Positions 1 to 9,167 of a stretch of DNA of 49,716 bases are shown here, piece by piece. Within the stretch, counting starts at the first letter, position 1, and every line of letters begins with the position of its first letter. Location of the stretch: contig JAISSB010000048.1 of assembly GCA_031273325.1 (NCBI GenBank), positions 1 to 49,716 on the forward strand. Reading direction: 5' to 3'. Made by a program: the position numbers and the translations under genes. The stretch comes from Treponema sp. GTDB lineage: Bacteria > Spirochaetota > Spirochaetia > Treponematales > Breznakiellaceae. The notes under the pieces were generated by a model. That model was not told the DNA's origin, did not search any database, and worked only from the letters and a program-made list of their open reading frames with translations.

Positions 1-633
1 TATACCGAGCAAGAACTGATCGATAAAATCTTGCAGATCGGGGCAGGGTTGACCCGTTCCGACGTCGTCAGTGTGCTGGAAGCGATAAAACAGGTAATAG
101 CCGATATCCTCGCCGATGGGGGTACAGTGCATTGTGATCTGTTTAACATCTCCTTCAGTATTCAGGGGGTATTCCACTCACCCGATGAAACGTTTGATCC
201 TGCCAAGCACAAGATCAAGATCAACTTCCACATCGGTTCCGGCCTTAGAAAGGCTGTCTCTGACGTCAAAGTTAAGAAAGTAGCTGCCGTATTAAGCGGC
301 ACGATCATCACTAGCGTCACAGACATCAAAACCGGCAGTGTGAACGGCACATTGACCCCCGGTCGTGACCTCAAAATAGCCGGAGTGAAAATCAAGATAG
401 TGGGGGACAACCCCGACGTTGGGCTGTACTTTGTTCCCGCAAGCGGAACTCCCGTGAAAGCCGACCCCAGCGACTTTGTAATCAACAACCCCAGTGAATT
501 GATCGTTTTAATTCCCGCCTTGACCCCCGGCGTATGGCACGTACGCATCGTTACCCAATATTCCAGCAGCAAAATCATCAAGACCCCCCGCACTGTCACC
601 TTCGATAAAGAGCTCACCGTTACTGCACCTTAA
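1..633 (+). CDS. HU-like DNA-binding domain / DUF4469-type protein, 5' truncated by window edge
   Basis: Frame 1 is open from base 1 (YTEQELIDKILQIGAGLTRSDVV...), so the gene starts upstream of the window. HU-like core 'CDLFNISFSIQGVF...FDPAKHKIKINFHIGSGLR' followed by an Ig-like region. Confidence 0.65.
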   Translation, partial: YTEQELIDKILQIGAGLTRSDVVSVLEAIKQVIADILADGGTVHCDLFNISFSIQGVFHSPDETFDPAKHKIKINFHIGSGLRKAVSDVKVKKVAAVLSGTIITSVTDIKTGSVNGTLTPGRDLKIAGVKIKIVGDNPDVGLYFVPASGTPVKADPSDFVINNPSELIVLIPALTPGVWHVRIVTQYSSSKIIKTPRTVTFDKELTVTAP

Positions 634-678
634 CCCAAATCATTGATCCCTCGTAAGGGTTACCGCTCCTTAGGCGGG

Positions 679-745
679 AGATCATCTCTCACCTATAGGG
701 AAGATCGTCTCTCACCTACGCGGGAGATCGTCTCTCACCTATAAG
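679..745. repeat. Short tandem repeat, ~23-bp unit (AGATCGTCTCTCACCTAyr.. x3)
   Basis: 'agatc(a/g)tctctcaccta' at 679, 702 and 725, spaced exactly 23 bp. Confidence 0.8.
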
Positions 746-960
746 GGACAGACCTCTGAACTAAACGGGGACAGACCCCAAACTAAACGGGGACAGACCT
801 CGAACTAAAACGGGGACAGACCCCAGACTAAATGGGCAGACCTCAAGCTAAAACAGGAACAGACCTCTAAGCTAAACGGGGACAGACCTCAAGCTAAAAC
901 GGGCAGACCTCTGAGCTAAACAGGGACAGACCCCAAGCAAACAGGGACAGACCCAGACCT
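745..960. repeat. Tandem array of GGGGACAGACC(C/T)C-x-CTAAAC units (20-23 bp)
   Basis: About 9-10 imperfect copies of 'ggggacagacctcaagctaaaac' between two CDSs. Confidence 0.9.
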
Positions 961-1008
961 CCTGCAACAACCTTAACATGCATAGAGAACTGTGTTACAC
1001 TGCCCGTT

Positions 1009-2460
1009 ATGAAAACATTTGTTGATAAAGTCGCATTGAACAACGCAATCAGCACTGCTCAAGCAGATCATGATTCGGTTGTCAGTCAGGCTGTGAAAGA
1101 TGCATATCAAAGTGCTATCAATGCAGCGAGGGCTGTGCTAAACGATGCACAAGCAACCCAAACCGCTGCTGATTCGGCGTTGTCTGTCTTGAACACAGCA
1201 ACAGCGACCTTTACTGCTGCGAAGGAGTCTGGGTCAAAAACGATTATCACATTGAGCGGCACGATAACAGCTACATGTGGCGACAGCCTTGATGCGTTCG
1301 TCAACACGATAGTCGTATGCGCTGGAAATACCCCGCTGGGACAAAGATATCTGAGATCGGTCAATTCGAATACTACCGCGTGGTCTGTAGAAGTTCCGGC
1401 GGTAACCGAAGCGACAGAGCTGACCTTCAAAGTAACTATTCGCGACGGTAACAACTCGTACTACCAGGATATTGATGCTATTCCCGATCAACCAGTGATA
1501 CTCACGCCCACCGATAAGGTCATACCAGATATTAACCTCACTGCTGCCGTCACCTTCGTTACATTGAGCGGAACGTTAGACGCCAGTATTAACGATGAAA
1601 CTATCGACACCGTCGTGATAACTGCATCAACTGGTATATATGATATCGGTTCTATTGAATACAATTCAGTATCAACACCGAACTCAATGGAATGGGAATT
1701 ATCCGTTCCCTCCTCTCCTACGGATCGGACAGTAAGGTTTGAAATCATGTTGAATACTGGATCTGGCAAGCACTATAGGGCTAATGTAGCAACAGTAACC
1801 GTACCGGCGGGACAAAACAAGAACGACATTGCATTGACCGCACGAGGGTTGACCGTGAGCGGAACATTCGGGACAGTGAGCCTTGATGGAAATCCACCTT
1901 CAATGATATATCTGGATGCTTACTATGTTGATGGGCTTACGTATGCTGGAGGTTGGAGCTGGAGTTTTACTAATAACGGTGCATATACCGACAATCTTGC
2001 GTGGTCTCTACCTATTCTCACTTCCGGAAGTTCAATAACCCTCTCGTATACGGTACAGATCAGAGACGAAAATAGCAGAGGACCTACCTATGTACTCCCA
2101 ACTACAACAGACGTTTCTACGAGCAATGTTTCTGACATTCAGTTAGGAGATGCTATTAAGACAACCAAAACTGTAACTGGAACCATTGTCGGTCTCACCA
2201 CAGCTAAAATAAATATACTTTCCAGATCGATGAACAGGTTTAGTGACCTTGCACTCTCAGACATACTTGCTTATAGCCGGATGTCTGATGGTAATACGGT
2301 TAGCTTTAAAATTGATGAAGCGATTGACAGTTTCTATCTTCTCATAACCGATAGTAGTGAAATGGTCTATAGAATTAGTGATCTCATAGATATTTCAGGA
2401 CAGAACCGAAGTTTCAGTCTTAACTGGGCAACGATGACACCCGTTCAGACTAATTTTTAG
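1009..2460 (+). CDS. Hypothetical protein with N-terminal FIVAR-like helical segment and repeated beta-rich 'LSGT' modules
   Basis: 483-aa ORF; N-terminus 'DKVALNNAISTAQADHDSV...YQSAINAARAVLNDAQATQ' is FIVAR-like; 'TLSGTITA/TLSGTLDA/TVSGTFGT/TVTGTIVG' recur. Confidence 0.65.
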   Translation: MKTFVDKVALNNAISTAQADHDSVVSQAVKDAYQSAINAARAVLNDAQATQTAADSALSVLNTATATFTAAKESGSKTIITLSGTITATCGDSLDAFVNTIVVCAGNTPLGQRYLRSVNSNTTAWSVEVPAVTEATELTFKVTIRDGNNSYYQDIDAIPDQPVILTPTDKVIPDINLTAAVTFVTLSGTLDASINDETIDTVVITASTGIYDIGSIEYNSVSTPNSMEWELSVPSSPTDRTVRFEIMLNTGSGKHYRANVATVTVPAGQNKNDIALTARGLTVSGTFGTVSLDGNPPSMIYLDAYYVDGLTYAGGWSWSFTNNGAYTDNLAWSLPILTSGSSITLSYTVQIRDENSRGPTYVLPTTTDVSTSNVSDIQLGDAIKTTKTVTGTIVGLTTAKINILSRSMNRFSDLALSDILAYSRMSDGNTVSFKIDEAIDSFYLLITDSSEMVYRISDLIDISGQNRSFSLNWATMTPVQTNF

Positions 2461-2467
2461 TATGAGC

Positions 2468-2492
2468 AAAGCCCGGAAAGCCGGGTTTTGCT
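2468..2492 (+). terminator. Rho-independent-like terminator after the 1009-2460 CDS
   Basis: AAAGCCCGG-AAAG-CCGGGTTTT hairpin just after the stop codon. Confidence 0.7.
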
Positions 2493-2539
2493 TTCTCAAG
2501 GGGGACAGACCTCATGGGGACAGTCCCCTGAATCATTAA

Positions 2540-2568
2540 TAAAGAGGCGCATAGATTTGCGCCTCTTC
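2540..2568. terminator. Strong hairpin, AGAGGCGCA-loop-TGCGCCTCT, probable terminator
   Basis: Perfect inverted repeat 'aagaggcgcatagatttgcgcctctt'. Confidence 0.55.
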
Positions 2569-2762
2569 TTGTGTAAAGAGAGCATTAGGACAAACCCACT
2601 GGGGACAGACCACGAAATCAAGAATCTCTGTGCTATAGTGGCAATCATCTTGCGCAAGCACCATGTCCTTAGGAGGGCAAGCACCTTACCTACGGGGACA
2701 GACTTTAGGGGGACAGACCTCGACCGCAAGACTCTCCATACTTATAGCACCGTCTTTCCGCG

Positions 2763-4619
2763 TTACGCCGGTTTAACCGGACTGTCAGGCGCTTCTTTCC
2801 TGCTTATACTCCAGTTCTGACCGGCGCTGTAATGGTCCCACATCCGGCTGTAACGGCCTCCGGCTTTCACGAGTGCGTTGTGGGTTCCCTCCTCGACGAG
2901 CCGCCCCTTGTCCAGCACGACGATCTTATCTGCACCGCGCACCGTTGACAGGCGGTGCGCGATAATCAGCACGGTCTTGTTCTTCATCAGTGTTTCAAAG
3001 GCTTTCTGTATGTTCCGCTCGTTCTCCGGATCAGCAAAGGCAGTCGCTTCGTCAAGTACGATAATCGGGGCATTCTTGAGTATCGCACGGGCAATGACGA
3101 GACGCTGCCGCTCACCGCCGGAAAGATGGACATTCTTCGTGCCGATCACCGTGTCGTAGCCATCGGGGAGTCTCATAATAAACTCGTGGCACTGTGCAGC
3201 TTGAGCCGCCTCGACCGCTGCCGCACGGCCTGCATGCCGATCCCCGATCAGGATATTGTCTGCCACCGTCTGTTTAAACAGGAATACGTCTTGAAAGACA
3301 AAACTCACAATCGACAGAAGGTATTCGCTTGACATATCCCGAATATCCACCCCGCCTATCCGGACTGCTCCGGCGCTCACCTCGTAAAAACGGGGGATAA
3401 GGTGGGCAAGCGTGGATTTACCGCTCCCCGACGGTCCTACAAGGGCGGTAATTGCTCCTTGCCGGGCGCTGAAACTTACGTCCTGCACCGCAGCAATTTC
3501 TTTTTGATCGTGATACGTGAAACTCACCCGGTCGAAACACACCGAGTATTCGCTCACCGTCTGCGGTGCGGCGGTTTCAAGAAGCGGCGGTGTGTTCAGT
3601 ACCGTGTCCATCCGCTCAATGCCGTTCAGGATCATCCTGCCGTTTTGAGCAACATACAGAAGCTTAATAAACGGTGTTGCAAGGGACAGAGAGAACACAA
3701 GGTAAAAACACGAGGCAAGGGCAAAGGTGCCGTAATCGCTCACGCCGCCGGAAAGGACGATGATGACCGGAATAAGAAAGAGATACACATGGTTGATGAT
3801 AAGGAGGAACACTTCCATATAAGTTTCAAATTCCATCGTGTAATTAAGGCAGAATGTCCCGTATGTTTTGATTGTCTGGTGAAATCTGCGGAAGCTGTAG
3901 ATCGTTTGATTGAAAGCTTTGATAACCGGAATCCCCCGCACATATTCCACCGCAGCGTTGTTCATTTCCTCAAGGGAATCCTGATACTTGTTCAAGAATG
4001 TCTGGGCGTTTTTAGCTCCGAAGGCGGTCATTTGAAGGAGATAACTCAGAATAATAGGGATAAAGCTTGCAAGTCCCAACCGCCAATCAAAGAGAAACAG
4101 TACGGCAAGGGTGCATACCGGCATAGCGATTGAACCGACAAGGTCGGGGAGTTGGTGAGCGATGAAGCCTTCTAATTTCTCGATGTTATCGTCTACTATC
4201 TTCCGCAATTTTCCGGTGGAGTTTTCACTGTGGAAGCCCAGCGGCAAGGCGGCAACATGGCGGGTAAAGTCAAGCTTGAGCTGATAGATCGTGGTAAACG
4301 CTGCTATATGAGAACACATAAGAGCCACAAAGTTCAGCAGAATTGCTGTTGCTGCTCCCCCGCAGGCAAGCCATCCAAGCTTCGTCATAAACACTGGGTC
4401 AAGTCCGCTCAGGTCGGCACTGTGCGTGACCAATTCCCGGATAAGGGAGTATATAGCAATAAAAGGGCTGAACGAGATCGCTACACTGAACACAGACAGT
4501 GTGCAGGATGTGATCACGAGCAGCTTCTTCCGCAACGCAAGCTCCCAGAGCCGTGCCATACCGGTTTTACGAGGTTTATTTCCGGACGTGCCGACGTCCG
4601 GTGCGGTTATTGTATTCAT
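2763..4619 (-). CDS. ABC transporter, fused permease/ATP-binding protein
   Basis: Walker A GPSGSGKST, signature LSGGERQR, Walker B IIVLDEATA, H-loop AHRLST; N-terminal TM domain. Start moved to the ATG at 4619 (MNTITAPD..) behind the aaaggaggcata SD. Confidence 0.93.
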   Translation of the reverse strand: MNTITAPDVGTSGNKPRKTGMARLWELALRKKLLVITSCTLSVFSVAISFSPFIAIYSLIRELVTHSADLSGLDPVFMTKLGWLACGGAATAILLNFVALMCSHIAAFTTIYQLKLDFTRHVAALPLGFHSENSTGKLRKIVDDNIEKLEGFIAHQLPDLVGSIAMPVCTLAVLFLFDWRLGLASFIPIILSYLLQMTAFGAKNAQTFLNKYQDSLEEMNNAAVEYVRGIPVIKAFNQTIYSFRRFHQTIKTYGTFCLNYTMEFETYMEVFLLIINHVYLFLIPVIIVLSGGVSDYGTFALASCFYLVFSLSLATPFIKLLYVAQNGRMILNGIERMDTVLNTPPLLETAAPQTVSEYSVCFDRVSFTYHDQKEIAAVQDVSFSARQGAITALVGPSGSGKSTLAHLIPRFYEVSAGAVRIGGVDIRDMSSEYLLSIVSFVFQDVFLFKQTVADNILIGDRHAGRAAAVEAAQAAQCHEFIMRLPDGYDTVIGTKNVHLSGGERQRLVIARAILKNAPIIVLDEATAFADPENERNIQKAFETLMKNKTVLIIAHRLSTVRGADKIVVLDKGRLVEEGTHNALVKAGGRYSRMWDHYSAGQNWSISRKEAPDSPVKPA

Positions 4620-5248
4620 TATGCCTCCTTTTGTGCGCGGGCGCTTACGCATATTCCGTTTTTGCCTTTAACCTGAATGACGATACCGGTGAAACCGGTG
4701 TCTGTGAGAATTCGGTGGAAGTCCCGCGCCGTATAAGTTTTTAAGTCGAGCGCCCGTATCCAGAATTGATAGGGTTGCTTTCCCTTTTCAGGGATATTTA
4801 TTTCGTTACAAATAAAAAAAAGCCCGTCCGGTTTTAATACGCGCCGGACTTCCCGGACATCGTGAGCAAAATCAGGCCAGAAATAGACAGTCTCAAAAGC
4901 AGTAACCAGATCAAACGTGCCGTCTTGCCATGGGTTGCGCGACACAGTCCCCAGCCTGATGTCAGCCCTTCCGGTAAGAACGGCTTTCCGGTTAAGGCTT
5001 TTGCTTTTTTCCACACTCGCCTTTGCGTAATCGAGTCCGCAGACCGTCCCGGTGTAGGCTCTCTTCAGCATACGGCTGATGTTTTTTCCCCCGCCGCACC
5101 CGATATCCAAAATGCTGTCCCCCGGTTTTATTTCAAGTTGTTTGAGTCCCCACTTCGATAAGGCGCTATGCCCGATATTCATAGAAGTAAGCATGAGCCA
5201 CCCGCCTAATCCTTCAGGTTTGCGTAAATTGGAAAGAAAATTATTCAT
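4619..5248 (-). CDS. Class I SAM-dependent methyltransferase
   Basis: Motif I 'ILDIGCGGGKN', followed by 'EVRRVLKPDGLFFI'. Confidence 0.92.
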   Translation of the reverse strand: MNNFLSNLRKPEGLGGWLMLTSMNIGHSALSKWGLKQLEIKPGDSILDIGCGGGKNISRMLKRAYTGTVCGLDYAKASVEKSKSLNRKAVLTGRADIRLGTVSRNPWQDGTFDLVTAFETVYFWPDFAHDVREVRRVLKPDGLFFICNEINIPEKGKQPYQFWIRALDLKTYTARDFHRILTDTGFTGIVIQVKGKNGICVSARAQKEA

Positions 5249-5343
5249 CCGTCAGCCTCCAGTTAAAATGGATTGTTTTTTTATTAAGGCACCAATGTTC
5301 CGCCAAAGACAACGGAGGGTGTTGAAATATTCTACGAACTTTT

Positions 5344-5967
5344 TTACGGCAGCATTAAATCCCATGGTAATTCCCGAATTACTTCCTTTAATGATGCCGC
5401 AAGCTGAGCAATAGTTGTGCCTTTTAGCATTACTGTTGCCATCCATGATGGATTCGCTTCAAGAGCGTCAAAGCCGTCAGCCCCGTAGCGGAAATGGAAA
5501 TGTTCCGCCGTATTGCCGGTGCTGTCCCGTTCAGGAAGATAGGCAGCCAAATATTTATACCGGCCGCTTTGATTCCCTTCAAACCTGTGCCATCCCTCGG
5601 ACTCGCCTTTGTAGGTATACGTTATGTGGGTAGCCGTACCTTGCAAGTCAGTTTCGGTATACACGGTGAAGGTATCGCCTTCAATCTTGCAGGATTTGAA
5701 ATCTGTCCGCAGCATAGGAGCAAACACCTGCTTTAATCCGTCAGCCGTGATTGTTTTGGAATGGACATATTGAATATATGCCGCACCCTCCACAAAAGTT
5801 TTGTTTAACCCCGGATCGTCCAATACATTGGTCATAGCGTTCCACGTTCCGGCCCATTGAGCCAGTTCGGTTTTCCCGCCGCTTCTGTTGCTGACACACC
5901 CGGTAAGCGCCGTTGCGAATATCAGCCCTGTACTGAATATCGCCGTTAAAAATCTCTTCCTCTTCAT
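5344..5967 (-). CDS. ZinT/YodA-like metal-binding lipoprotein
   Basis: Signal peptide with lipobox (MKRKRFLTAIFSTGLIFATALTGC); 'WAGTWNAMTNVLDDP..', 'EHFHFRYGADGFDAL' typical of the ZinT family. Start chosen at 5967. Confidence 0.8.
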   Translation of the reverse strand: MKRKRFLTAIFSTGLIFATALTGCVSNRSGGKTELAQWAGTWNAMTNVLDDPGLNKTFVEGAAYIQYVHSKTITADGLKQVFAPMLRTDFKSCKIEGDTFTVYTETDLQGTATHITYTYKGESEGWHRFEGNQSGRYKYLAAYLPERDSTGNTAEHFHFRYGADGFDALEANPSWMATVMLKGTTIAQLAASLKEVIRELPWDLMLP

Positions 5968-5999
5968 AATATCCTCCTGTAAGTAAAAATTATTCCCTG

Positions 6000-6548
6000 T
6001 TATATATGGATTACTCTTTTTAAAAGAGTTCGCATACATTCCCGGCACAAGTCATACTGTCTGAAACATTGTTTCGCCTTCTTCACATCGTTGTATACCT
6101 TCCATACACCGCAAAGTTTGTAGTTGTATCCCTTGTACTTAATAAAATCGCGCACATCGTCCAGCGGATAACCCAGAAAAAGCCCAACCTCGTGCGGAAA
6201 CTGTCCGCTTCCAAACCGTGCTTTCAGATGAGCGAGAAAACTCGGCAACGAATATCGGATGGGATAGCCCATTTCGATGAGTGCCGAGCGGATTGGATTG
6301 TTCAAAACAGTTTCTTCAAGCAACGCAGTATTGAAAACAAGCAAGAGCGCTCTCCCGTTATGCTCCCGAATTACCAACGAAGCTATATACGACGGTAGTA
6401 AGCAGAGCAGCAAAGAGCGATCGTGCATGTTAAACAGACAGGCGGGCTTACAGCCCAACAAAACTGGACTGCAATACCGTATGAGCGCCTCTTCAGCTTC
6501 GCCTGTACTACTACGGTTTTTAACGTGCAAGCCGTTTACCCAAGTCAT
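6000..6548 (-). CDS. DUF3793 family protein
   Basis: 'EEALIRYCSPVLLGCKPACLFNM...FGSGQFPHEVGLFLGYPLDDVRDFIKYKG..YKLCGVWKVY' is characteristic of DUF3793. Start uncertain; the supplied ORF runs to 6608. Confidence 0.85.
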   Translation of the reverse strand: MTWVNGLHVKNRSSTGEAEEALIRYCSPVLLGCKPACLFNMHDRSLLLCLLPSYIASLVIREHNGRALLLVFNTALLEETVLNNPIRSALIEMGYPIRYSLPSFLAHLKARFGSGQFPHEVGLFLGYPLDDVRDFIKYKGYNYKLCGVWKVYNDVKKAKQCFRQYDLCRECMRTLLKRVIHI

Positions 6549-6948
6549 AGCATTGTGTAAGCGCATCGTCATTCGGTTCAAGTTGGGCAATAAGTCCTTC
6601 ACCGTCAACGGTTGCGTCCAAACCCTTCATGCGCTCTACCCAATCCCGCATCCACTGCCCGTCGCCCCAATCGTAAGACCCAAAGAGTCCCAAAGGCTTG
6701 CCTCCCACTTCTGCCTTGGAAAGCCCGTTTATAAACGGTTCCATCTCGCTTTCTTCCAATATCTCGGCACCCATAGCCGGACAACCGAAAGCCAACGCAT
6801 CCGCCGCTTTTACCGTGTCAGCCGTTACTTCTCCGACTGATTTAAGGGTCACGTCCGCTCCGCCTTCACTGGCGCCTTTGGCAACCCTCTCTGCCATAAT
6901 CTTGGTGTTTCCTGAACCGCTCCAGTAGACAATCAATACCTTCTTCAT
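6520..6948 (-). CDS. Flavodoxin
   Basis: 142 aa; 'VLIVYWSGSGNTKIMAE' FMN phosphate loop, 'FGSYDWGDGQWMRDW'. Confidence 0.93.
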   Translation of the reverse strand: MKKVLIVYWSGSGNTKIMAERVAKGASEGGADVTLKSVGEVTADTVKAADALAFGCPAMGAEILEESEMEPFINGLSKAEVGGKPLGLFGSYDWGDGQWMRDWVERMKGLDATVDGEGLIAQLEPNDDALTQCYDLGKRLAR

Positions 6949-6970
6949 GTATTCTTCTCCTGCAATATTA

Positions 6971-6988
6971 TGTTAGAAAATACTAACA
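6971..6988. promoter_or_regulatory. 18-bp palindrome TGTTAG-N6-CTAACA upstream of the flavodoxin operon, candidate operator
   Basis: tgttagaaaatactaaca lies 22 bp upstream of the flavodoxin start; a further TGTTAGAATA half-site is at 7031. Confidence 0.5.
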
Positions 6989-7064
6989 GATAAATCATAA
7001 ACGGGAAGCAACGGGTATGTCAAGTGTTCTTGTTAGAATAGAGTAACTTAAATATTCACTATCC

Positions 7065-7826
7065 ACAGTCGACGGTTGCCCTTTTATGCATCATAAGAGA
7101 GGCTAACTACTGTAGAGCAACGGTATGGGCATAAGGTGTTGGTATTACATCTTTTCTGGAGCATAACGTTTTGGTATACGCGGTTTTTTCTTTTATGAGT
7201 TATTATTGGATGGACACATTATTACTTTTTTATTAATATATTTTAGATATAATTCTTCTCATGATTTTATATTTTTTGCTTTTTGTTCCTTTGTAATATT
7301 CCTATTTTGTATGACAATATAATAATCAATAAAATCATTCAAAAATTCTATAACATGACATGATATCAATACAGTCAGTTTTTTACTTTTATAATACTGT
7401 AATAAATTTTTTATCTTGATATTTGAAATAATATCAAGACCATCATTCAGCTCGTCCCAGATTATGGTATTAATTCCACCTATCAGACTAATAATTATCT
7501 GTATCTTTTTTTTCATGCCCGTAGAACAATCGCAAAAATTTTTCTTTAAATAATCCGTAACCTCAAAATAATGAGAAAATAATTACTATACTGCCAATTG
7601 TCACAGCAAAGGAAAGTTTTATAATACAAATATCCGTTTGAGTAGTATTCTTAACTAAAATCGTGACAAATTCATATATAGTAACACACTATCGTATTTT
7701 ATACAATTGGTCAATACTGTTTTTGTTTTATGGGAATTACACATCATGATGATGCTGCGGTATTACTCAGAAGAGTCTTGTAAAAACAAAAAATATGTGC
7801 TCGAATGCGAGTGAACCGTCGACTGT
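7065..7826. other. Segment bounded by 13-bp inverted repeats (ACAGTCGACGGTT / AACCGTCGACTGT)
   Basis: Exact 13-bp inverted copies at 7065-7077 and 7814-7826 flank a degraded ABC ATPase fragment. Confidence 0.55.
7259..7586 (-). pseudogene. Fragment of an ABC transporter ATP-binding protein (C-terminal half)
   Basis: Conceptual translation SHYFEVTDYLKKNFCDCSTGMKKKIQIIISLIGGINTIIWDELNDGLDIISNIKIKNLLQYYKSKKLTVLISCHVIEF: signature-like STGMKKK, Walker B IIWDE, D-loop and H-loop; no N-terminal half or Walker A. Confidence 0.75.
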
Positions 7827-7915
7827 AACTATTTTCTACTAAATCCGGTTTTTTGCATTTGTTTTGAATAGGGTAGAAGCTACCCTATCTTTATAGATTG
7901 TACTGTTATTGTTTT

Positions 7916-8767
7916 TTATTTTTTAAGAGATATATATTCTTTAATATATTCAGTAATTTTTTCCTCATATTGAGGACAATGGTAACCTAAAGCGTTTGAG
8001 ACAAAAATAGTCATTTCATGAAATATAGTGCAACATAAAATCAAAGAATTCCATGTCTCATCTATTGAGTCATTTCGAAACGTTTTAGTAATACTTGCCC
8101 ATAAATCTTTAGATACATATTTATTCAGATATTTATAGGCTTTTCCAATATTTAATGAGAATGCATTATCAATTCCTATCTTCCATGAAATCATGGTAAG
8201 CATTTGTTCTCTCATTAAATCTAAATGTTTTATAGCATATAATAATTCATCTCTATATAACCCCTTGATTGTATATATTAAAAGTAACCAGAATTCATTG
8301 CAGCAATCGTCAATAAATTCAGGACTTGGTTTTTTTACACGGAAATCAATATCTGAGGGATTATTTAATACCGGACATATTTTATCTTTATCTATCAATA
8401 TTTTTGTTAAAGAATCAGATTCATTAAAATATTTTTCTAACTCATGCAACGGTATCAATTTAAGATCCATTTTATTTCCATCTTCAAAGAGTATGATATA
8501 ACTGTACCAATTACCAAGTGTTGATGGAAACATTGCCATAGCTTCTGGTTTTTGCATAATAACACGTTTTCCAAATACGTCAAGCCAATTATCGTTATCT
8601 TTATAAGATTCTATATCTGTTACAATAAAAGAAATATCAAAATCCTGAAATTTATCTTTATATATATTTTCATTTAACCTTGATCCTTCAATTGTGACAA
8701 CACGAATACGTTTATCATCTACCGCATACTTTAATATTATACTCAACATTTCTTGATCAGTTCTCAT
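7916..8767 (-). CDS. Aminoglycoside 6-adenylyltransferase (ANT(6)/AadE-AadK-like)
   Basis: 283 aa; 'MRTDQEMLSIIL..VVTIEGSRLNENIYKDKFQDFDISFIVTDIESY..WLDVFGKRVIMQKPEAM', the typical ANT(6) N-terminal nucleotidyltransferase region; SD ggaggg upstream. Confidence 0.93.
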   Translation of the reverse strand: MRTDQEMLSIILKYAVDDKRIRVVTIEGSRLNENIYKDKFQDFDISFIVTDIESYKDNDNWLDVFGKRVIMQKPEAMAMFPSTLGNWYSYIILFEDGNKMDLKLIPLHELEKYFNESDSLTKILIDKDKICPVLNNPSDIDFRVKKPSPEFIDDCCNEFWLLLIYTIKGLYRDELLYAIKHLDLMREQMLTMISWKIGIDNAFSLNIGKAYKYLNKYVSKDLWASITKTFRNDSIDETWNSLILCCTIFHEMTIFVSNALGYHCPQYEEKITEYIKEYISLKK

Positions 8768-9167
8768 AAAACCCTCCTCTTTACTTCTTCATTTAAATGG
8801 TTTACCTGTTCATTGAGATACTCAAACAGTAATCATTTTTTAAATTTCAGCAAGTAAGTATTTAACATATCCAAATTAAAATGACCAATTACTATAAAAT
8901 AATATCGATATTTCCTATGTAATACCCTATTTATAATAATAATAAATTTTTAAATATTAGTCAAACTAAGTTTAATGATTATTCCGTCTAATATTCCAGT
9001 TATATACTTTATTGTATTTTTTACACAATAAAATATACATAATTTTATTCTATGAAGACAAATGTACCACTTATATACGAGAATATCAGATAGTATTGAG
9101 AAAAAACTCTTGACTTTTAAAAAAAACAGCGTAGTATATACATATATCAATTAAAGGAGATAAAATA

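Noticed and set aside
2488-2820. 110-aa plus-strand ORF
   Set aside because: Runs through hairpins and GGGGACAGACC copies into the 3' end of the ABC gene; no recognisable domain or start signal.
3402-4133. 243-aa plus-strand ORF opposite the ABC transporter
   Set aside because: Shadow ORF antisense to a well-supported ABC gene; composition not protein-like. Most other antisense ORFs in the track were rejected for the same reason.
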